From contig NZ_PDKC01000024.1 of the NCBI RefSeq assembly GCF_004116495.1, positions 1 to 43,569 of the forward strand: 43,569 nucleotides of DNA, in the 5' to 3' direction. This document shows positions 9,093-17,609 of the stretch, one piece after another. Origin of the DNA: Arcobacter sp. CECT 8985 (lineage in GTDB: Bacteria; Campylobacterota; Campylobacteria; Campylobacterales; Arcobacteraceae). Both the position numbers and the translations under genes were made by a program. Within the stretch, counting starts at the first letter, position 1, and every line of letters starts with the position of its first letter. The notes under the pieces were generated by a model. That model did not search any database. It saw nothing but the letters and a program-made list of their open reading frames with translations, and was not told where the DNA came from.

Positions 9093-9475
9093 TATAGATT
9101 TACACTACCTCTAATTTTATGGATTTTCCCATCTGAAGTTTTAACTTTTAATTGATATTGCCAAGTTCCTCCCATAGAGAAATTTACATCAAGTTTATAT
9201 TTGTCACCAACTAATTTTGCTTTGTCTTCAAATTCCATATAAGGCATACCTGGCATTTTAGGCATAAAGAATTTTATTTTTGCTTTAGCATCAGTTACAG
9301 ATTTATTATCTTTTGTTACTTTTACATAAAGAACATTACTTCCCATTACAAGTGATTTTTCTGATGTAAGATTTACATCATAACCATTTTTATTAACCGA
9401 TTGTGAAATAGGGTCTGCATTTGCAATACCAAATGCTAAGATTAAGATTGAAAAAAGTTTAAAAAAACTTTTCAT
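9092..9475 (-). CDS. Exported YtkA/FixH-like protein with Met-rich motif, copper operon accessory
   Basis: A 127-residue protein with a signal peptide (cleavage near Ala-Asn-Ala-Asp, residues 17-22) and a small immunoglobulin-like YtkA domain. The central motif MPKMPGMPYM holds four methionines in ten residues and suits Cu(I)/Ag(I) binding. The end MGGTWQYQLKVKT is the characteristic YtkA/FixH strand. Its ATG follows AAGGAG. It overlaps cusC by one base and lies 39 bases after the sensor kinase. A role as periplasmic metal chaperone feeding the pump is inferred from motif and context. Confidence 0.75.
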   Translation of the reverse strand: MKSFFKLFSILILAFGIANADPISQSVNKNGYDVNLTSEKSLVMGSNVLYVKVTKDNKSVTDAKAKIKFFMPKMPGMPYMEFEDKAKLVGDKYKLDVNFSMGGTWQYQLKVKTSDGKIHKIRGSVNL

Positions 9476-9514
9476 AAGAACTCCTTGTTGTTATTTTAAG
9501 GAATTCTTACATAA

Positions 9515-10720
9515 TTAGTGTGAATTTTTTGTGTATTTTAAAGTTAAGGTAAAAGTAGTTCCTATTTTAAGTTTAGATTCCACATCGACTTTTATGTTGT
9601 ACTGTTTACAAATAGTGTAAACGATATTTAAACCAATACCAAAACCACCTTGTACACTATTTGCTCTATAAAATCTTTTGAAGATATCTTTTTTATTTTT
9701 TCTATTAATTCCTACGCCGGTATCTTTTACTATTAATTGATTATTTTTTAAGATGACTTCAACTGAACCATTGATTTTATTATATTTAATTGCATTTGAT
9801 ATTAAGTTATTTGTCAATCTTATAAAACTCTCTTTATCAATAAATAAGTTTGTTGGTTCAATATTAGTTGTGATATGAATTTTCTTTTTTGCTGCTAAAG
9901 TTTTGAAATATTCAATTTGTTCATTTAATATTTCATCAATTCTTTGATCTTTTGGTTCTTCTTTTCTTTTATCTTCTAAAAATAAAAAAATTAAATCTTT
10001 ATATATTTCAGATATTCTTTTTGCACTTAGATTAATTCTTTGGAGATTTTTTTCATTTAATGATGAGCCTTTACTTGTGCACATTAAAATAGCAGTAATT
10101 GGAGTATTTAATTCATGGGTTGTATCTTTGATAAAGTTATTTAGTTTAATTCTTTCATTTGTAATTGGTTTTATAAACATTTTTGCAAGATAGTATCCAA
10201 TTATTGAAATAAGTATAAAAATTAAAAAAAATGATATTAATATTTTCTTTTCAAGTTTTATTACCTTTTTATGAAGAATATTCTCTTTTATAACTACATA
10301 ATTTACACCAAGATGACCTAATGCAGAGTCATCAATCAAAATATAACTATTATCGATTTTTTGGATTTTTTTTGAAAAATCAATTTTTACTTTAATATTA
10401 CCTACTATTTTTTTTTGATCTAAATTATACAATGCAAAATCAAAATCTATATTTTTTTTAATTCTTTCAGGACTTATTTTTTGATTTGTCATTTGTGCAT
10501 AAATAATAGTTGATGATATTTTTGATGCTACACTTTTCATATTTGATGTAATCAAATCATAATACAGATTTGACTCCATTCTAAAAAATAGCCATGCACT
10601 AAGGGATAATAGTATAAATGATGAGCCAAGATATAGACTCAAGAACCTAACTAAGGCACTTTTTTCACTTCTTGTTAAAACTATAGCCAACTCCTTTTTT
10701 TGTCTGGATATAATCTTCAC
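9515..10720 (-). CDS. Sensor histidine kinase, CrdS/CusS-like
   Basis: A roughly 400-residue membrane sensor kinase. Helices lie at about 26-46 and 160-180, bounding a periplasmic sensor of about 110 residues. The H-box is DTTHELNTPITAI with the phospho-acceptor His near 202, then the N-box NLISNAIKYN, G1 VKDTGVGI, F-box and G2 (GGFGIGLNIV). The longest reading begins with GTG at 10720, which overlaps the regulator gene by 56 bases and has no clear ribosome site. A strong AAAGGAG within the overlap has no normal start after it, so the true start is uncertain; a TTG about 27 codons in is another candidate. Its place before the Cus genes makes copper or silver sensing likely. Confidence 0.85.
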   Translation of the reverse strand: MKIISRQKKELAIVLTRSEKSALVRFLSLYLGSSFILLSLSAWLFFRMESNLYYDLITSNMKSVASKISSTIIYAQMTNQKISPERIKKNIDFDFALYNLDQKKIVGNIKVKIDFSKKIQKIDNSYILIDDSALGHLGVNYVVIKENILHKKVIKLEKKILISFFLIFILISIIGYYLAKMFIKPITNERIKLNNFIKDTTHELNTPITAILMCTSKGSSLNEKNLQRINLSAKRISEIYKDLIFLFLEDKRKEEPKDQRIDEILNEQIEYFKTLAAKKKIHITTNIEPTNLFIDKESFIRLTNNLISNAIKYNKINGSVEVILKNNQLIVKDTGVGINRKNKKDIFKRFYRANSVQGGFGIGLNIVYTICKQYNIKVDVESKLKIGTTFTLTLKYTKNSH

Positions 10721-11324
10721 TTAGTATTTTTCTAAGATTTTTTATATATGTTCTTAGTGTTGAAGCATTTGGTGTTTCTTCGTAGCTCCAAATATTTGAT
10801 ATTAACTCTTCGTGAGTTACAATTTTATTGGCATTATTTACTAAATATATCAATATTTTTGCTTCTTTTTGTGGTAAATTATGAGTTATGCCTTCATTAT
10901 TGAGAATAAAATCTCTAGTATTTAAAATAATATTTTCATCAATTTTAATAATATTTGCATCAATATTAAAAGTTTTTTTGAGATTATCTATCCTTAATCC
11001 TAGTTCTTCTAGTTCAAAGGGTTTTTTTAAATAGTCATTACAGCCTACATCAAAACCTTTTTTTAAATCATCAATTTGATTTAATGAGGTAATAAAAATT
11101 GAAGGAGTTGTAATGCCTTCTTCTCTTAATCTTTGTAAAATTTCAAAACCATTAATATTTGGTACATTCACATCTAATAATAAAATATCATAAATTGACG
11201 AGAAAAGCTTAGTTAGGGCATCTTCTCCATCATAAGTGGAAGTTACTTCAAAATTTTTTGATTCTAAATATTCTGTAATAATCTCGTTTAATATAAGATC
11301 ATCTTCTAATAAAAGTATTTTCAT
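10665..11324 (-). CDS. OmpR/PhoB-family response regulator, CrdR/CusR-like
   Basis: A 219-residue regulator with a receiver domain (acidic pair ED at 7-8, phospho-acceptor Asp51 in LLLDVNVP, Thr/Ser in FITS, Lys in YLKKPF). A winged-helix DNA-binding domain follows at about 125-217, ending in RTYIKNLRKIL and KKGVGYSF, which are OmpR-family signatures. It is the first gene of the copper operon and lies divergent from yceI, so it may control both directions. Autoregulation is inferred, not seen. Confidence 0.88.
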   Translation of the reverse strand: MKILLLEDDLILNEIITEYLESKNFEVTSTYDGEDALTKLFSSIYDILLLDVNVPNINGFEILQRLREEGITTPSIFITSLNQIDDLKKGFDVGCNDYLKKPFELEELGLRIDNLKKTFNIDANIIKIDENIILNTRDFILNNEGITHNLPQKEAKILIYLVNNANKIVTHEELISNIWSYEETPNASTLRTYIKNLRKILSEDYIQTKKGVGYSFNKK

Positions 11325-11391
11325 AATTATTCCTAAAGCAAAAGTATATCATAATCTAAAAGAATATTTCTACACAAACAGTACACACTAG

Positions 11392-11426
11392 TACAATAGA
11401 ATATTTTAATTCAAATAAGGAGAGGA
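11392..11426 (+). promoter_or_regulatory. Candidate promoter -10 and ribosome site for yceI
   Basis: TACAAT at 11392-11397 lies 30 bases before the yceI ATG, and AAGGAG sits about 6 bases before the ATG. On the other strand TATGAT near 11345-11355 could serve the copper regulator. A small imperfect repeat (GTACACACTAGTAC, 11381-11394) overlaps this region and could be an operator. All are eye-called. Confidence 0.4.
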
Positions 11427-11427
11427 A

Positions 11428-12009
11428 ATGAGGAATTTAGTTAAAGTAGTTGGGGTAATAGTACTATTTTTTGGGGTGTTAAATGCAACAGAATTTAAAG
11501 TTGACAAGAGTCACTCTAATGTAGGTTTTTCAGTGAAGCATATGATGATATCAAATGTAAAAGGTAAGTTTAATACTTATGATTCAAAAATAGACTTTGA
11601 TGCAAAAACTAAAAAGTTTTATGCTTTAAGTGCAACTATAAAAACTAACTCAGTTGATACTGCAAATGAAAAAAGAGATAATCATTTAAGAAGTGCAGAT
11701 TTCTTTTATGCTAGTAAATTTCCTGATATGAAATTTGTTATGAAATCTTTTAAATTAGAAGATGATAATGAAGGCATAATGATTGGTGATTTAACAATTA
11801 GAGGGGTTACTAAAGAAGTTAAATTAGAAGTTGAATTAAATGGTGTTATAAAAGATTTTAGAGGAGAGACTAGATTAGGGTTCACATTAGAAGGCGAAAT
11901 CAATAGAAAAGATTTTGGACTTAAATGGAATAAAGCTTTAGAATTAGGTGGTGTAGTAGTAGGTGAAAAAGTAGAAATAGAAGTTGAAGTTGAAGCTATA
12001 AAAAAATAG
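11428..12009 (+). CDS. YceI-family periplasmic protein
   Basis: A 193-residue protein with a signal peptide (about residues 1-20, ending LNAT) and a full YceI domain. Family hallmarks are FKVDKSHSNVGFSVKHMMISNVKGKF at the start (a stretch centred on HSNVGFSVKH), NEKRDNHLRSADFF in the middle, GDLTIRGVTKEVKLEVE, and RKDFGLKWNKALELGGVVVG near the end. YceI proteins are lipocalin-like barrels that bind polyisoprenoid-type lipids, and members in this phylum are often linked to stress or respiratory lipids. It is divergent from the copper regulator and closed by a terminator. Confidence 0.92.
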   Translation: MRNLVKVVGVIVLFFGVLNATEFKVDKSHSNVGFSVKHMMISNVKGKFNTYDSKIDFDAKTKKFYALSATIKTNSVDTANEKRDNHLRSADFFYASKFPDMKFVMKSFKLEDDNEGIMIGDLTIRGVTKEVKLEVELNGVIKDFRGETRLGFTLEGEINRKDFGLKWNKALELGGVVVGEKVEIEVEVEAIKK

Positions 12010-12017
12010 TATAAATT

Positions 12018-12042
12018 AAAGAAAAGAGATTCTCTTTTCTTT
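12018..12042. terminator. Bidirectional terminator between yceI and the MATE gene
   Basis: A perfect 12-base inverted repeat (AAAGAAAAGAGA, one-base gap, TCTCTTTTCTTT) lies between convergent genes and includes part of the MATE stop codon. T-rich tails occur on both strands. Confidence 0.75.
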
Positions 12043-13396
12043 AAATATCTGGGATATTTAATTTTTTTAATTCATTTCTTGTGTAAAAAAATGTAAATAT
12101 AGCAGCAGAATAAATCATAACTAAAACACCAATCCAAAAATATTTTATCTCTAAATTTAAATAAATTACAATAACAAATCCAACTAAATACTTTGCTACA
12201 ATTTGTCTATATAAACCAATCCAGAATATCATTTTAGGTTTTTTAATTGCTTGCAGAGTTGAAACACAAATAAATAGTGTAACAAAGGCATAAAAAATCC
12301 AAACTTCTATTGCTAAATATCCTGTTGCATAAGCTATTACTTCTACATCTTTATCAAATTGTGATACTATAAACTCTCCAAAAACATATAAAAATATAAG
12401 TCCAAATGTACAGATAAAAAAGCCATATTTTAATGCTTTGTATATACTTTGGGATACTCTTTCATATTTTTTTGCACCAAAGTTGTTTGATACTAAGGTT
12501 AAAACAGCAGTACTTAATCCAAGTGCAGGAAGAAGCATAAGTTGTTCTACTCTAAATCCAATTCCATATCCTGCAACTGCTTTATATCCATATGTTGTTA
12601 CAAAATATGTTAATATAATAGAACCAATCCCCATAGTAAGCATATTTAAACTAGAAGGAAAGCCATGAATAAAAAAATCATTGTAGATTCTTTTTTGAGG
12701 TAAAAAGTATTGAGGTTTCGCAAAATGCACCATTTTAGTTTCTAAAACTTTTCTAAAAATATATAACATATTTATAACTTGTATTAAAACAGTTGCAAGT
12801 GCAATACCAGAAATTCCCATGGCTGGAATAAATAAAAATCCATGTATAAATAAGGGATTTAATACTAAGTTTGCAAAAAAACCAAAAATCAATGTATTTC
12901 TATATGTTTTAGTATCTCCTGTTGCAACTAAGATTGCATTTAAAGAGAAATTGAGCATAAAAAATGGAATACCACCTAGTAAAACATAAATGTAGTCTAA
13001 GCATATTTGTAAGTAGTCTTGTTTTGCACCTAAAAGTAAAAACATCTGTTTTGAAAATATAAAACCAAGAACCATTAAAATCATACCAACAAAAGGAATA
13101 AAAAGTATTCCTTTATGAGCATAAATAGAGGCTAATAGATGTTTTTTCTTTCCTAAAGCATTTCCTATTAATGCAGTAATTGCAGATGAAAAACCATATC
13201 CCAGTCCAATTATCATAAAAAAGAGCATAAAACTAAGGGACAATGCAGCAACTGCTTTTGTTGAAATAACTCCTGCATAGAAAGTATCTACTACATTGTA
13301 CATAGTATTAAAAAACATACCTGTGCTTGCAGGAATTGCTAATTGTTTTAGTAATTTTGGAATATCATCAGTTGTTAAATTTTGAGATTTGTTCAC
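12041..13396 (-). CDS. MATE-family multidrug/metabolite exporter
   Basis: A 451-residue polytopic membrane protein with twelve predicted helices in two halves, the usual MATE length. Diagnostic stretches are IPKLLKQLAIPASTGMFFNTMYNVVDTFY near the N-terminus (centred on PASTGMFFN and NVVDTFYAG), GAKQDYLQICLDYIYVLLGG, and GYGIGFRVEQLMLLPALGLSTAV in the second half. MATE transporters export cationic drugs or metabolites with Na+ or H+. The start is GTG at 13396 with only a weak AAAGAAA ahead. The gene stands alone; its substrate cannot be told from sequence. Confidence 0.88.
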   Translation of the reverse strand: MNKSQNLTTDDIPKLLKQLAIPASTGMFFNTMYNVVDTFYAGVISTKAVAALSLSFMLFFMIIGLGYGFSSAITALIGNALGKKKHLLASIYAHKGILFIPFVGMILMVLGFIFSKQMFLLLGAKQDYLQICLDYIYVLLGGIPFFMLNFSLNAILVATGDTKTYRNTLIFGFFANLVLNPLFIHGFLFIPAMGISGIALATVLIQVINMLYIFRKVLETKMVHFAKPQYFLPQKRIYNDFFIHGFPSSLNMLTMGIGSIILTYFVTTYGYKAVAGYGIGFRVEQLMLLPALGLSTAVLTLVSNNFGAKKYERVSQSIYKALKYGFFICTFGLIFLYVFGEFIVSQFDKDVEVIAYATGYLAIEVWIFYAFVTLFICVSTLQAIKKPKMIFWIGLYRQIVAKYLVGFVIVIYLNLEIKYFWIGVLVMIYSAAIFTFFYTRNELKKLNIPDI

Positions 13397-13485
13397 ATTA
13401 TTTCTTTATAAGTTAGTTTTGATTGAATAATAAAGCTTAATTGCTTAAAAGGATATTTAAAAATTATTTTGGTTTTTATATATAA

Positions 13486-13507
13486 AATAGAAGCTTATGC
13501 TTCTATT
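13486..13507 (-). terminator. Terminator of the rlmB-hom operon
   Basis: A perfect 9-base stem (AATAGAAGC / GCTTCTATT) with a 4-base loop contains the hom stop codon. Downstream on the minus strand comes TTTTATATAT, a moderately U-rich tail. Confidence 0.6.
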
Positions 13508-14757
13508 CTAATCATCGCAGGTTTATGAGTTACTACTTTAGTTTTTTCAATTTCTGCAATTGCTTTTAATATGTCTTTTTCAATTGAAGTGTGTGTTGCC
13601 AATAAAATATTTGCTTTTTCATTATCTAATGGTTTTTGAAGCATCTTTTCTATTGAAATACCACAATCTCCAAGTATTGTTGAGATTTTTGCTAATACGC
13701 CAGTTTTATCTGTAACTTCAAGTCTTAGATAATATTTTGTTTTAATCTCATCTTTTGGAAGTAATGATAGTTTTTCTCCATAATCTTGTTCAAATCCAAG
13801 CATAGGAGAACCTTTGCCTCTTCTTGCAATATCAACAAGATTTGCAATTACTGCACTTGCAGTTGCATCTCCACCTGCACCTGGTCCATAATACATTGTT
13901 TCACCAACTTTATCACCAATTACAGAAATACCATTCATCACACCATCAACTTTAGCAATCATCTCATCTTTTGGTACAAAAGCAGGGTGAACTCTAAGTT
14001 CAATATTATTCCCTTCTCTTTTTGCAATACCAAGAAGTTTTATTGAGTAGTTGAACTCTTTTGCAAATTCTATATCATGCTTAGTAATATTTTGAATACC
14101 TTCAATTAAAATATCTTCAGGTTTTGCATCAATTCCATAAGCAATAGAACCAAGAATTAGAAGTTTGTGTGCAGCATCAAAACCACCAACATCAAAAGTA
14201 GGATCAGATTCTGCATATCCTAAATCTTGAGCTTCTTTTAGAATTTCATCGTATTGTACACCTTCATTTATCATTTTTGTTAGCATATAATTACAAGTTC
14301 CATTCATAATACCTTGAATTGAAACAATATTATTTGCAGTTAATCCTTCTCTTAGGGCATTAATAATAGGAATACCACCTGCAACAGCTGCTTCATATTC
14401 AAAAGGTATATCTTGTGCAAATTCTTCTAATTCATATCTATGATATGCTAAAAGTGCTTTATTTGCTGTAACAACTGCTTTTTTATTTGTCAAGGCTTTC
14501 TTTACAATCTCATAAGGTTTTTCAACCCCACCCATTAATTCAACAACAATATCTATTGAGTCATCATTTAAAACTTTTTCTAAATTATCAGTTAACTCAA
14601 TTGATACATTTCTTTTTTTATCTAAATTATTAACAACTCCAATTGTTGGCACTAGTTCAACTCCAGCTCTAGCTGTAATAATTTCTTTATTATTTTTTAA
14701 AATATTTGCTACGCTTGAACCTACAGTTCCTACACCAATAATTGCTATTTTTAACAT
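13495..14757 (-). CDS. hom: Homoserine dehydrogenase
   Basis: A 420-residue monofunctional homoserine dehydrogenase, which reduces aspartate semialdehyde to homoserine for threonine and methionine synthesis. The N-terminal Rossmann motif is IGVGTVGSSVA (residues 6-16). The catalytic region contains ANKALLA, GIPIINALREGL, GIMNGTCNYML and the signature DPTFDVGGFDAAHKL with the catalytic Lys. A C-terminal ACT domain (about 345-420, RLEVTDKTGVLAKIS) is the usual site of feedback regulation. It lies 13 bases after the aminotransferase and ends the operon. Confidence 0.96.
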   Translation of the reverse strand: MLKIAIIGVGTVGSSVANILKNNKEIITARAGVELVPTIGVVNNLDKKRNVSIELTDNLEKVLNDDSIDIVVELMGGVEKPYEIVKKALTNKKAVVTANKALLAYHRYELEEFAQDIPFEYEAAVAGGIPIINALREGLTANNIVSIQGIMNGTCNYMLTKMINEGVQYDEILKEAQDLGYAESDPTFDVGGFDAAHKLLILGSIAYGIDAKPEDILIEGIQNITKHDIEFAKEFNYSIKLLGIAKREGNNIELRVHPAFVPKDEMIAKVDGVMNGISVIGDKVGETMYYGPGAGGDATASAVIANLVDIARRGKGSPMLGFEQDYGEKLSLLPKDEIKTKYYLRLEVTDKTGVLAKISTILGDCGISIEKMLQKPLDNEKANILLATHTSIEKDILKAIAEIEKTKVVTHKPAMIRIEA

Positions 14758-14770
14758 TTTTTGTCCTATA

Positions 14771-15979
14771 TTATAAAGTTTTTAAATATTTTTTTATATT
14801 TTTTGCTGCTTGTCTTATTCTTTTTTCATTTTCAATTAGGGCAATTCTTACATATTTATCACCATATTTACCAAAACCAATACCTGGACTTACTGCAACT
14901 TTTGCTTCAGTTAGAAGTTGTTTTGAAAACTCCATACTTCCAAGATGTTGAGCTTTTTGCGGAATTTTTGCCCAGATGAACATTGAAGCATTTGGTGTTC
15001 CCATTTCCCAACCAGCATCTTTAAATGCTTCAATCATAATATCTCGTCTATGATAATATTTATCTATATGCTCTTGAACACAATCTTGTGGACCATCAAG
15101 TGCAATTGTTGCAGCAACTTGAATTGGTGTAAACATACCATAATCAAGCCATGACTTGATTCTTTTTAATGCCCCTACAAGTTTTTCATTACCTACAATA
15201 AAACCAACTCTCCATCCTGCCATATTATATGATTTTGATAGAGTAAAGCTTTCAACTGCAACATCAATTGCGCCTTTTGCTTGGAATATTGATGGTGTTT
15301 TGTATCCATCAAAAGTAATATCCGCATATGCAATATCAGAGATAATATAAAATCTCTCTTTTTTAGCCATATCAACTAATCTTTGATAAAACTCAGGTCT
15401 TACAGTTGCACAAGTTGGATTGTGAGGAAAGTTTACAACTACATATTTAACTTTTGGGATTGATTCATCAACAGTTTTTTGTAATCTTTGAAAAAATAAC
15501 TCTTCATCTACTTTATACTCTTCATCAAATGAAAGTTCAAATTTATGAATTGCTGCACCTGCAAGCATAAACGCATATGAATGAATTGGATAAGTTGGGT
15601 CTGGAACAACTGCCACATCACCAACATTAACAATTGCTTGAACTAAGTGAACATATCCTTCTTTACTACCCATTGTTGCACAAGCATGTTTATTTGGGTC
15701 AAGTCCTTCAACTCCAAATTTTCTTTTATACCAGTTACAAATAGCAAGTCTTAATTTATAAATACCCGCACTTGCACTGTATCCATGGTTTTTAGGTTTA
15801 TCTGCAGTCTCTTTTAATTTATCAATAATATGTTGAGGCGCTGGTCCATCTGGATTACCCATTGAAAAATCTATTATATCTTCGCCTCTTCTTCTAGCTT
15901 CCATTTTTATGTTATTTACTTCTGCAAACACATAGTTTGGAAGTCTTTTCATTCTTTCAAATTCAATTTCAGGAAACAC
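14771..15979 (-). CDS. PLP-dependent aminotransferase, AlaC-like (class I/II)
   Basis: A 402-residue fold-type I aminotransferase. The N-terminus RLPNYVFAEVNNIKMEARRRG followed by DIIDFSMGNPDGP closely recalls E. coli AlaC (YfdZ). The Schiff-base lysine lies in FTLSKSYNMAGWRVGF, with NPT in FPHNPTCATV and the carboxylate-binding Arg in YVRIALIEN. Homologues are labelled alanine aminotransferase or LL-diaminopimelate aminotransferase, and the exact substrate is not decidable here. The start is GTG with a strong AAGGAG ahead. Its coupling to hom suggests an amino-acid role. Confidence 0.88.
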   Translation of the reverse strand: MFPEIEFERMKRLPNYVFAEVNNIKMEARRRGEDIIDFSMGNPDGPAPQHIIDKLKETADKPKNHGYSASAGIYKLRLAICNWYKRKFGVEGLDPNKHACATMGSKEGYVHLVQAIVNVGDVAVVPDPTYPIHSYAFMLAGAAIHKFELSFDEEYKVDEELFFQRLQKTVDESIPKVKYVVVNFPHNPTCATVRPEFYQRLVDMAKKERFYIISDIAYADITFDGYKTPSIFQAKGAIDVAVESFTLSKSYNMAGWRVGFIVGNEKLVGALKRIKSWLDYGMFTPIQVAATIALDGPQDCVQEHIDKYYHRRDIMIEAFKDAGWEMGTPNASMFIWAKIPQKAQHLGSMEFSKQLLTEAKVAVSPGIGFGKYGDKYVRIALIENEKRIRQAAKNIKKYLKTL

Positions 15980-15983
15980 TTTA

Positions 15984-16802
15984 TTACTCCTTAGTAATTA
16001 TTGTCAACCCACGTTTTATATTTATTAGTGTGTATAGGTCGTCAATTTTTATATATTTAGTATTAACTGGCACTTCAAGGTTTAACTTTTTATGCAACTT
16101 ATTCTGTTTTACGATATCAAGAATATTTAAATCTTTATCATAAAAAACTACTTTTGGAAACCAGTTATTTAATACTTTCGAAATAATTATTAATTTGCTG
16201 ATATTCTCATCTAATTTAATCAAATAAGGTTTAAGTGGCTTTGTTAGGTACTTTTTCTCATTTGATGTCATTAAAATAGAATTATTCAGTTTTGAAAATG
16301 TTGTATCAATACTGTATTCCCATCTATCCTCTCCCTCTCTATTAATATTAGCAACTCTACAATTTTGTTTGTATAATTCGTTTGCTAAAATGAGAGGGTC
16401 GATGGCGGCTGCAGTTTTGAGTTTTATTTCCCAGTTTAGATTTTGAGTGTCATATTTGAGTGTTTGCGTGAAGTAATAATAAAAACCTAAAGATTTTAAT
16501 GTATCTTTTAAAATCTTTAATGATTTTATTGGAGCACTATTTGTGTTAAATCTGATATAAATATTTTCTGGCTTATTAAGCTTCAGCTTTAAAAGGCCAT
16601 TTTCTTGAAGCTTTTTTATAACTTTTATATAATCAATACTTTTACCAATAAAATAATCTGATTCATTTTTGAAAATGTAATTTATTAGGTTTTTATGTTT
16701 TAAATACTCATATTTACCCATTAAATTTTCAATTTTATCATTTAAAGTATTTGCATATAGTGTTAAAGTAAATAAGCTTAAAAGAAATATTTTTTTTATC
16801 AT
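15984..16802 (-). CDS. Exported protein of unknown function, rlmB-alaC operon
   Basis: A 272-residue protein with a clear signal peptide (IKKIFLLSLFTLTLYANT, cleavage near Ala-Asn). I prefer the ATG at 16802, with AGAAG six bases ahead, to the TTG two codons upstream. The mature part is basic and mixed alpha/beta, with SAPIKSLKILKDTLKSLGFYYYF in the middle and a Trp-containing stretch (LNWEIKLKTAAAIDPLIL). There are no catalytic motifs that I recognise. It sits 14 bases after rlmB and just before the aminotransferase, so it shares their transcript. It is probably a lineage-conserved periplasmic protein; function is unknown. Confidence 0.75.
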   Translation of the reverse strand: MIKKIFLLSLFTLTLYANTLNDKIENLMGKYEYLKHKNLINYIFKNESDYFIGKSIDYIKVIKKLQENGLLKLKLNKPENIYIRFNTNSAPIKSLKILKDTLKSLGFYYYFTQTLKYDTQNLNWEIKLKTAAAIDPLILANELYKQNCRVANINREGEDRWEYSIDTTFSKLNNSILMTSNEKKYLTKPLKPYLIKLDENISKLIIISKVLNNWFPKVVFYDKDLNILDIVKQNKLHKKLNLEVPVNTKYIKIDDLYTLINIKRGLTIITKE

Positions 16803-16816
16803 GACCAACTTCTATT

Positions 16817-17506
16817 TTATTTTTTTAGATTGTATATTAAAATTCCTGCTGCAACTGAAACATTTAATGAATCAAATTCATGCTCCATTCCAATTGAAAC
16901 TTTCAAGTCAAGTTTTTTAATCACTTTTTTTGAAAGACCTTCTCCTTCACTACCTAGATATAAAGCAACTTTATCACTTTTATCAATAGTGCCATATTTT
17001 TTTAGGTCAGTTCCATCCATTGTTGCACCAATTAATGCAAATCCACACTGTTTTAGTTCATTTGCTAAATCAATACTACTTGGATAAAGACCAAATGGTA
17101 TATCAAGCATCGCACCTGCACTTGTTCTTATTAAGCCTGAATTATTCAATGTCTTAACATTTGATGCAACTATTGCATCTACTCCTAAAGAGTAAGCAGA
17201 TCGTGCTATTGCACCTATATTTCCTACATCCGTTAAACCATCAAGAACTAAGATAAAATTCATATCTTTTATATCTTTAATTGGAGTGTATTCAAACTCT
17301 TTCAATCTTAGAAAAAAACCTTGATGATTACCACTTTGTGCTAGTCCTTGAGCTTTTTTATTATCAATTTTGATGATTTTTTTTCCAAGTTTTAGGAATT
17401 TAGAAAATAATTTTTGATCTATCTCTTTAGAAAAAATTACCTCTTCTATTAAATGAGGGTGTTTTTCAAGTACATAAAGTACAATTTGTTTTCCATAAAT
17501 TATCAT
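16817..17506 (-). CDS. rlmB: TrmH-family (SPOUT) RNA 2'-O-methyltransferase, RlmB-like
   Basis: A 229-residue SPOUT methyltransferase. The N-terminal roughly 70 residues form the L30e-like RNA-binding domain (YGKQIVLYVLEKHPHLIEEV). Motif 1 is DGLTDVGNIGAIARSA, motif 2 YLGSEGEGLSKKV, and motif 3 SIGMEHEFDSLNVSVAAGI, the SAM-binding trefoil knot. RlmB methylates the ribose of G2251 in 23S rRNA; other TrmH-type targets cannot be excluded. It is the first gene of a four-gene minus-strand operon. Confidence 0.88.
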   Translation of the reverse strand: MIIYGKQIVLYVLEKHPHLIEEVIFSKEIDQKLFSKFLKLGKKIIKIDNKKAQGLAQSGNHQGFFLRLKEFEYTPIKDIKDMNFILVLDGLTDVGNIGAIARSAYSLGVDAIVASNVKTLNNSGLIRTSAGAMLDIPFGLYPSSIDLANELKQCGFALIGATMDGTDLKKYGTIDKSDKVALYLGSEGEGLSKKVIKKLDLKVSIGMEHEFDSLNVSVAAGILIYNLKK

Positions 17507-17609
17507 GGCTAGATTTTATCTAAAAGTAGTTAATAATCCTCTTTAAACATACCTTGATTATTCCATTAAATTGTATTATAATATTTTGACATTATTTAAA
17601 GGCAAGAAA

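Noticed and set aside
12438-12668. Plus-strand frame inside the MATE gene
   Set aside because: It is the complement of a conserved membrane-protein gene with no initiation signal and no domain.
13786-15350. Plus-strand frames opposite hom and the aminotransferase
   Set aside because: They mirror conserved enzyme domains; their Cys/Thr/Ser-rich composition is a by-product of the opposite strand.
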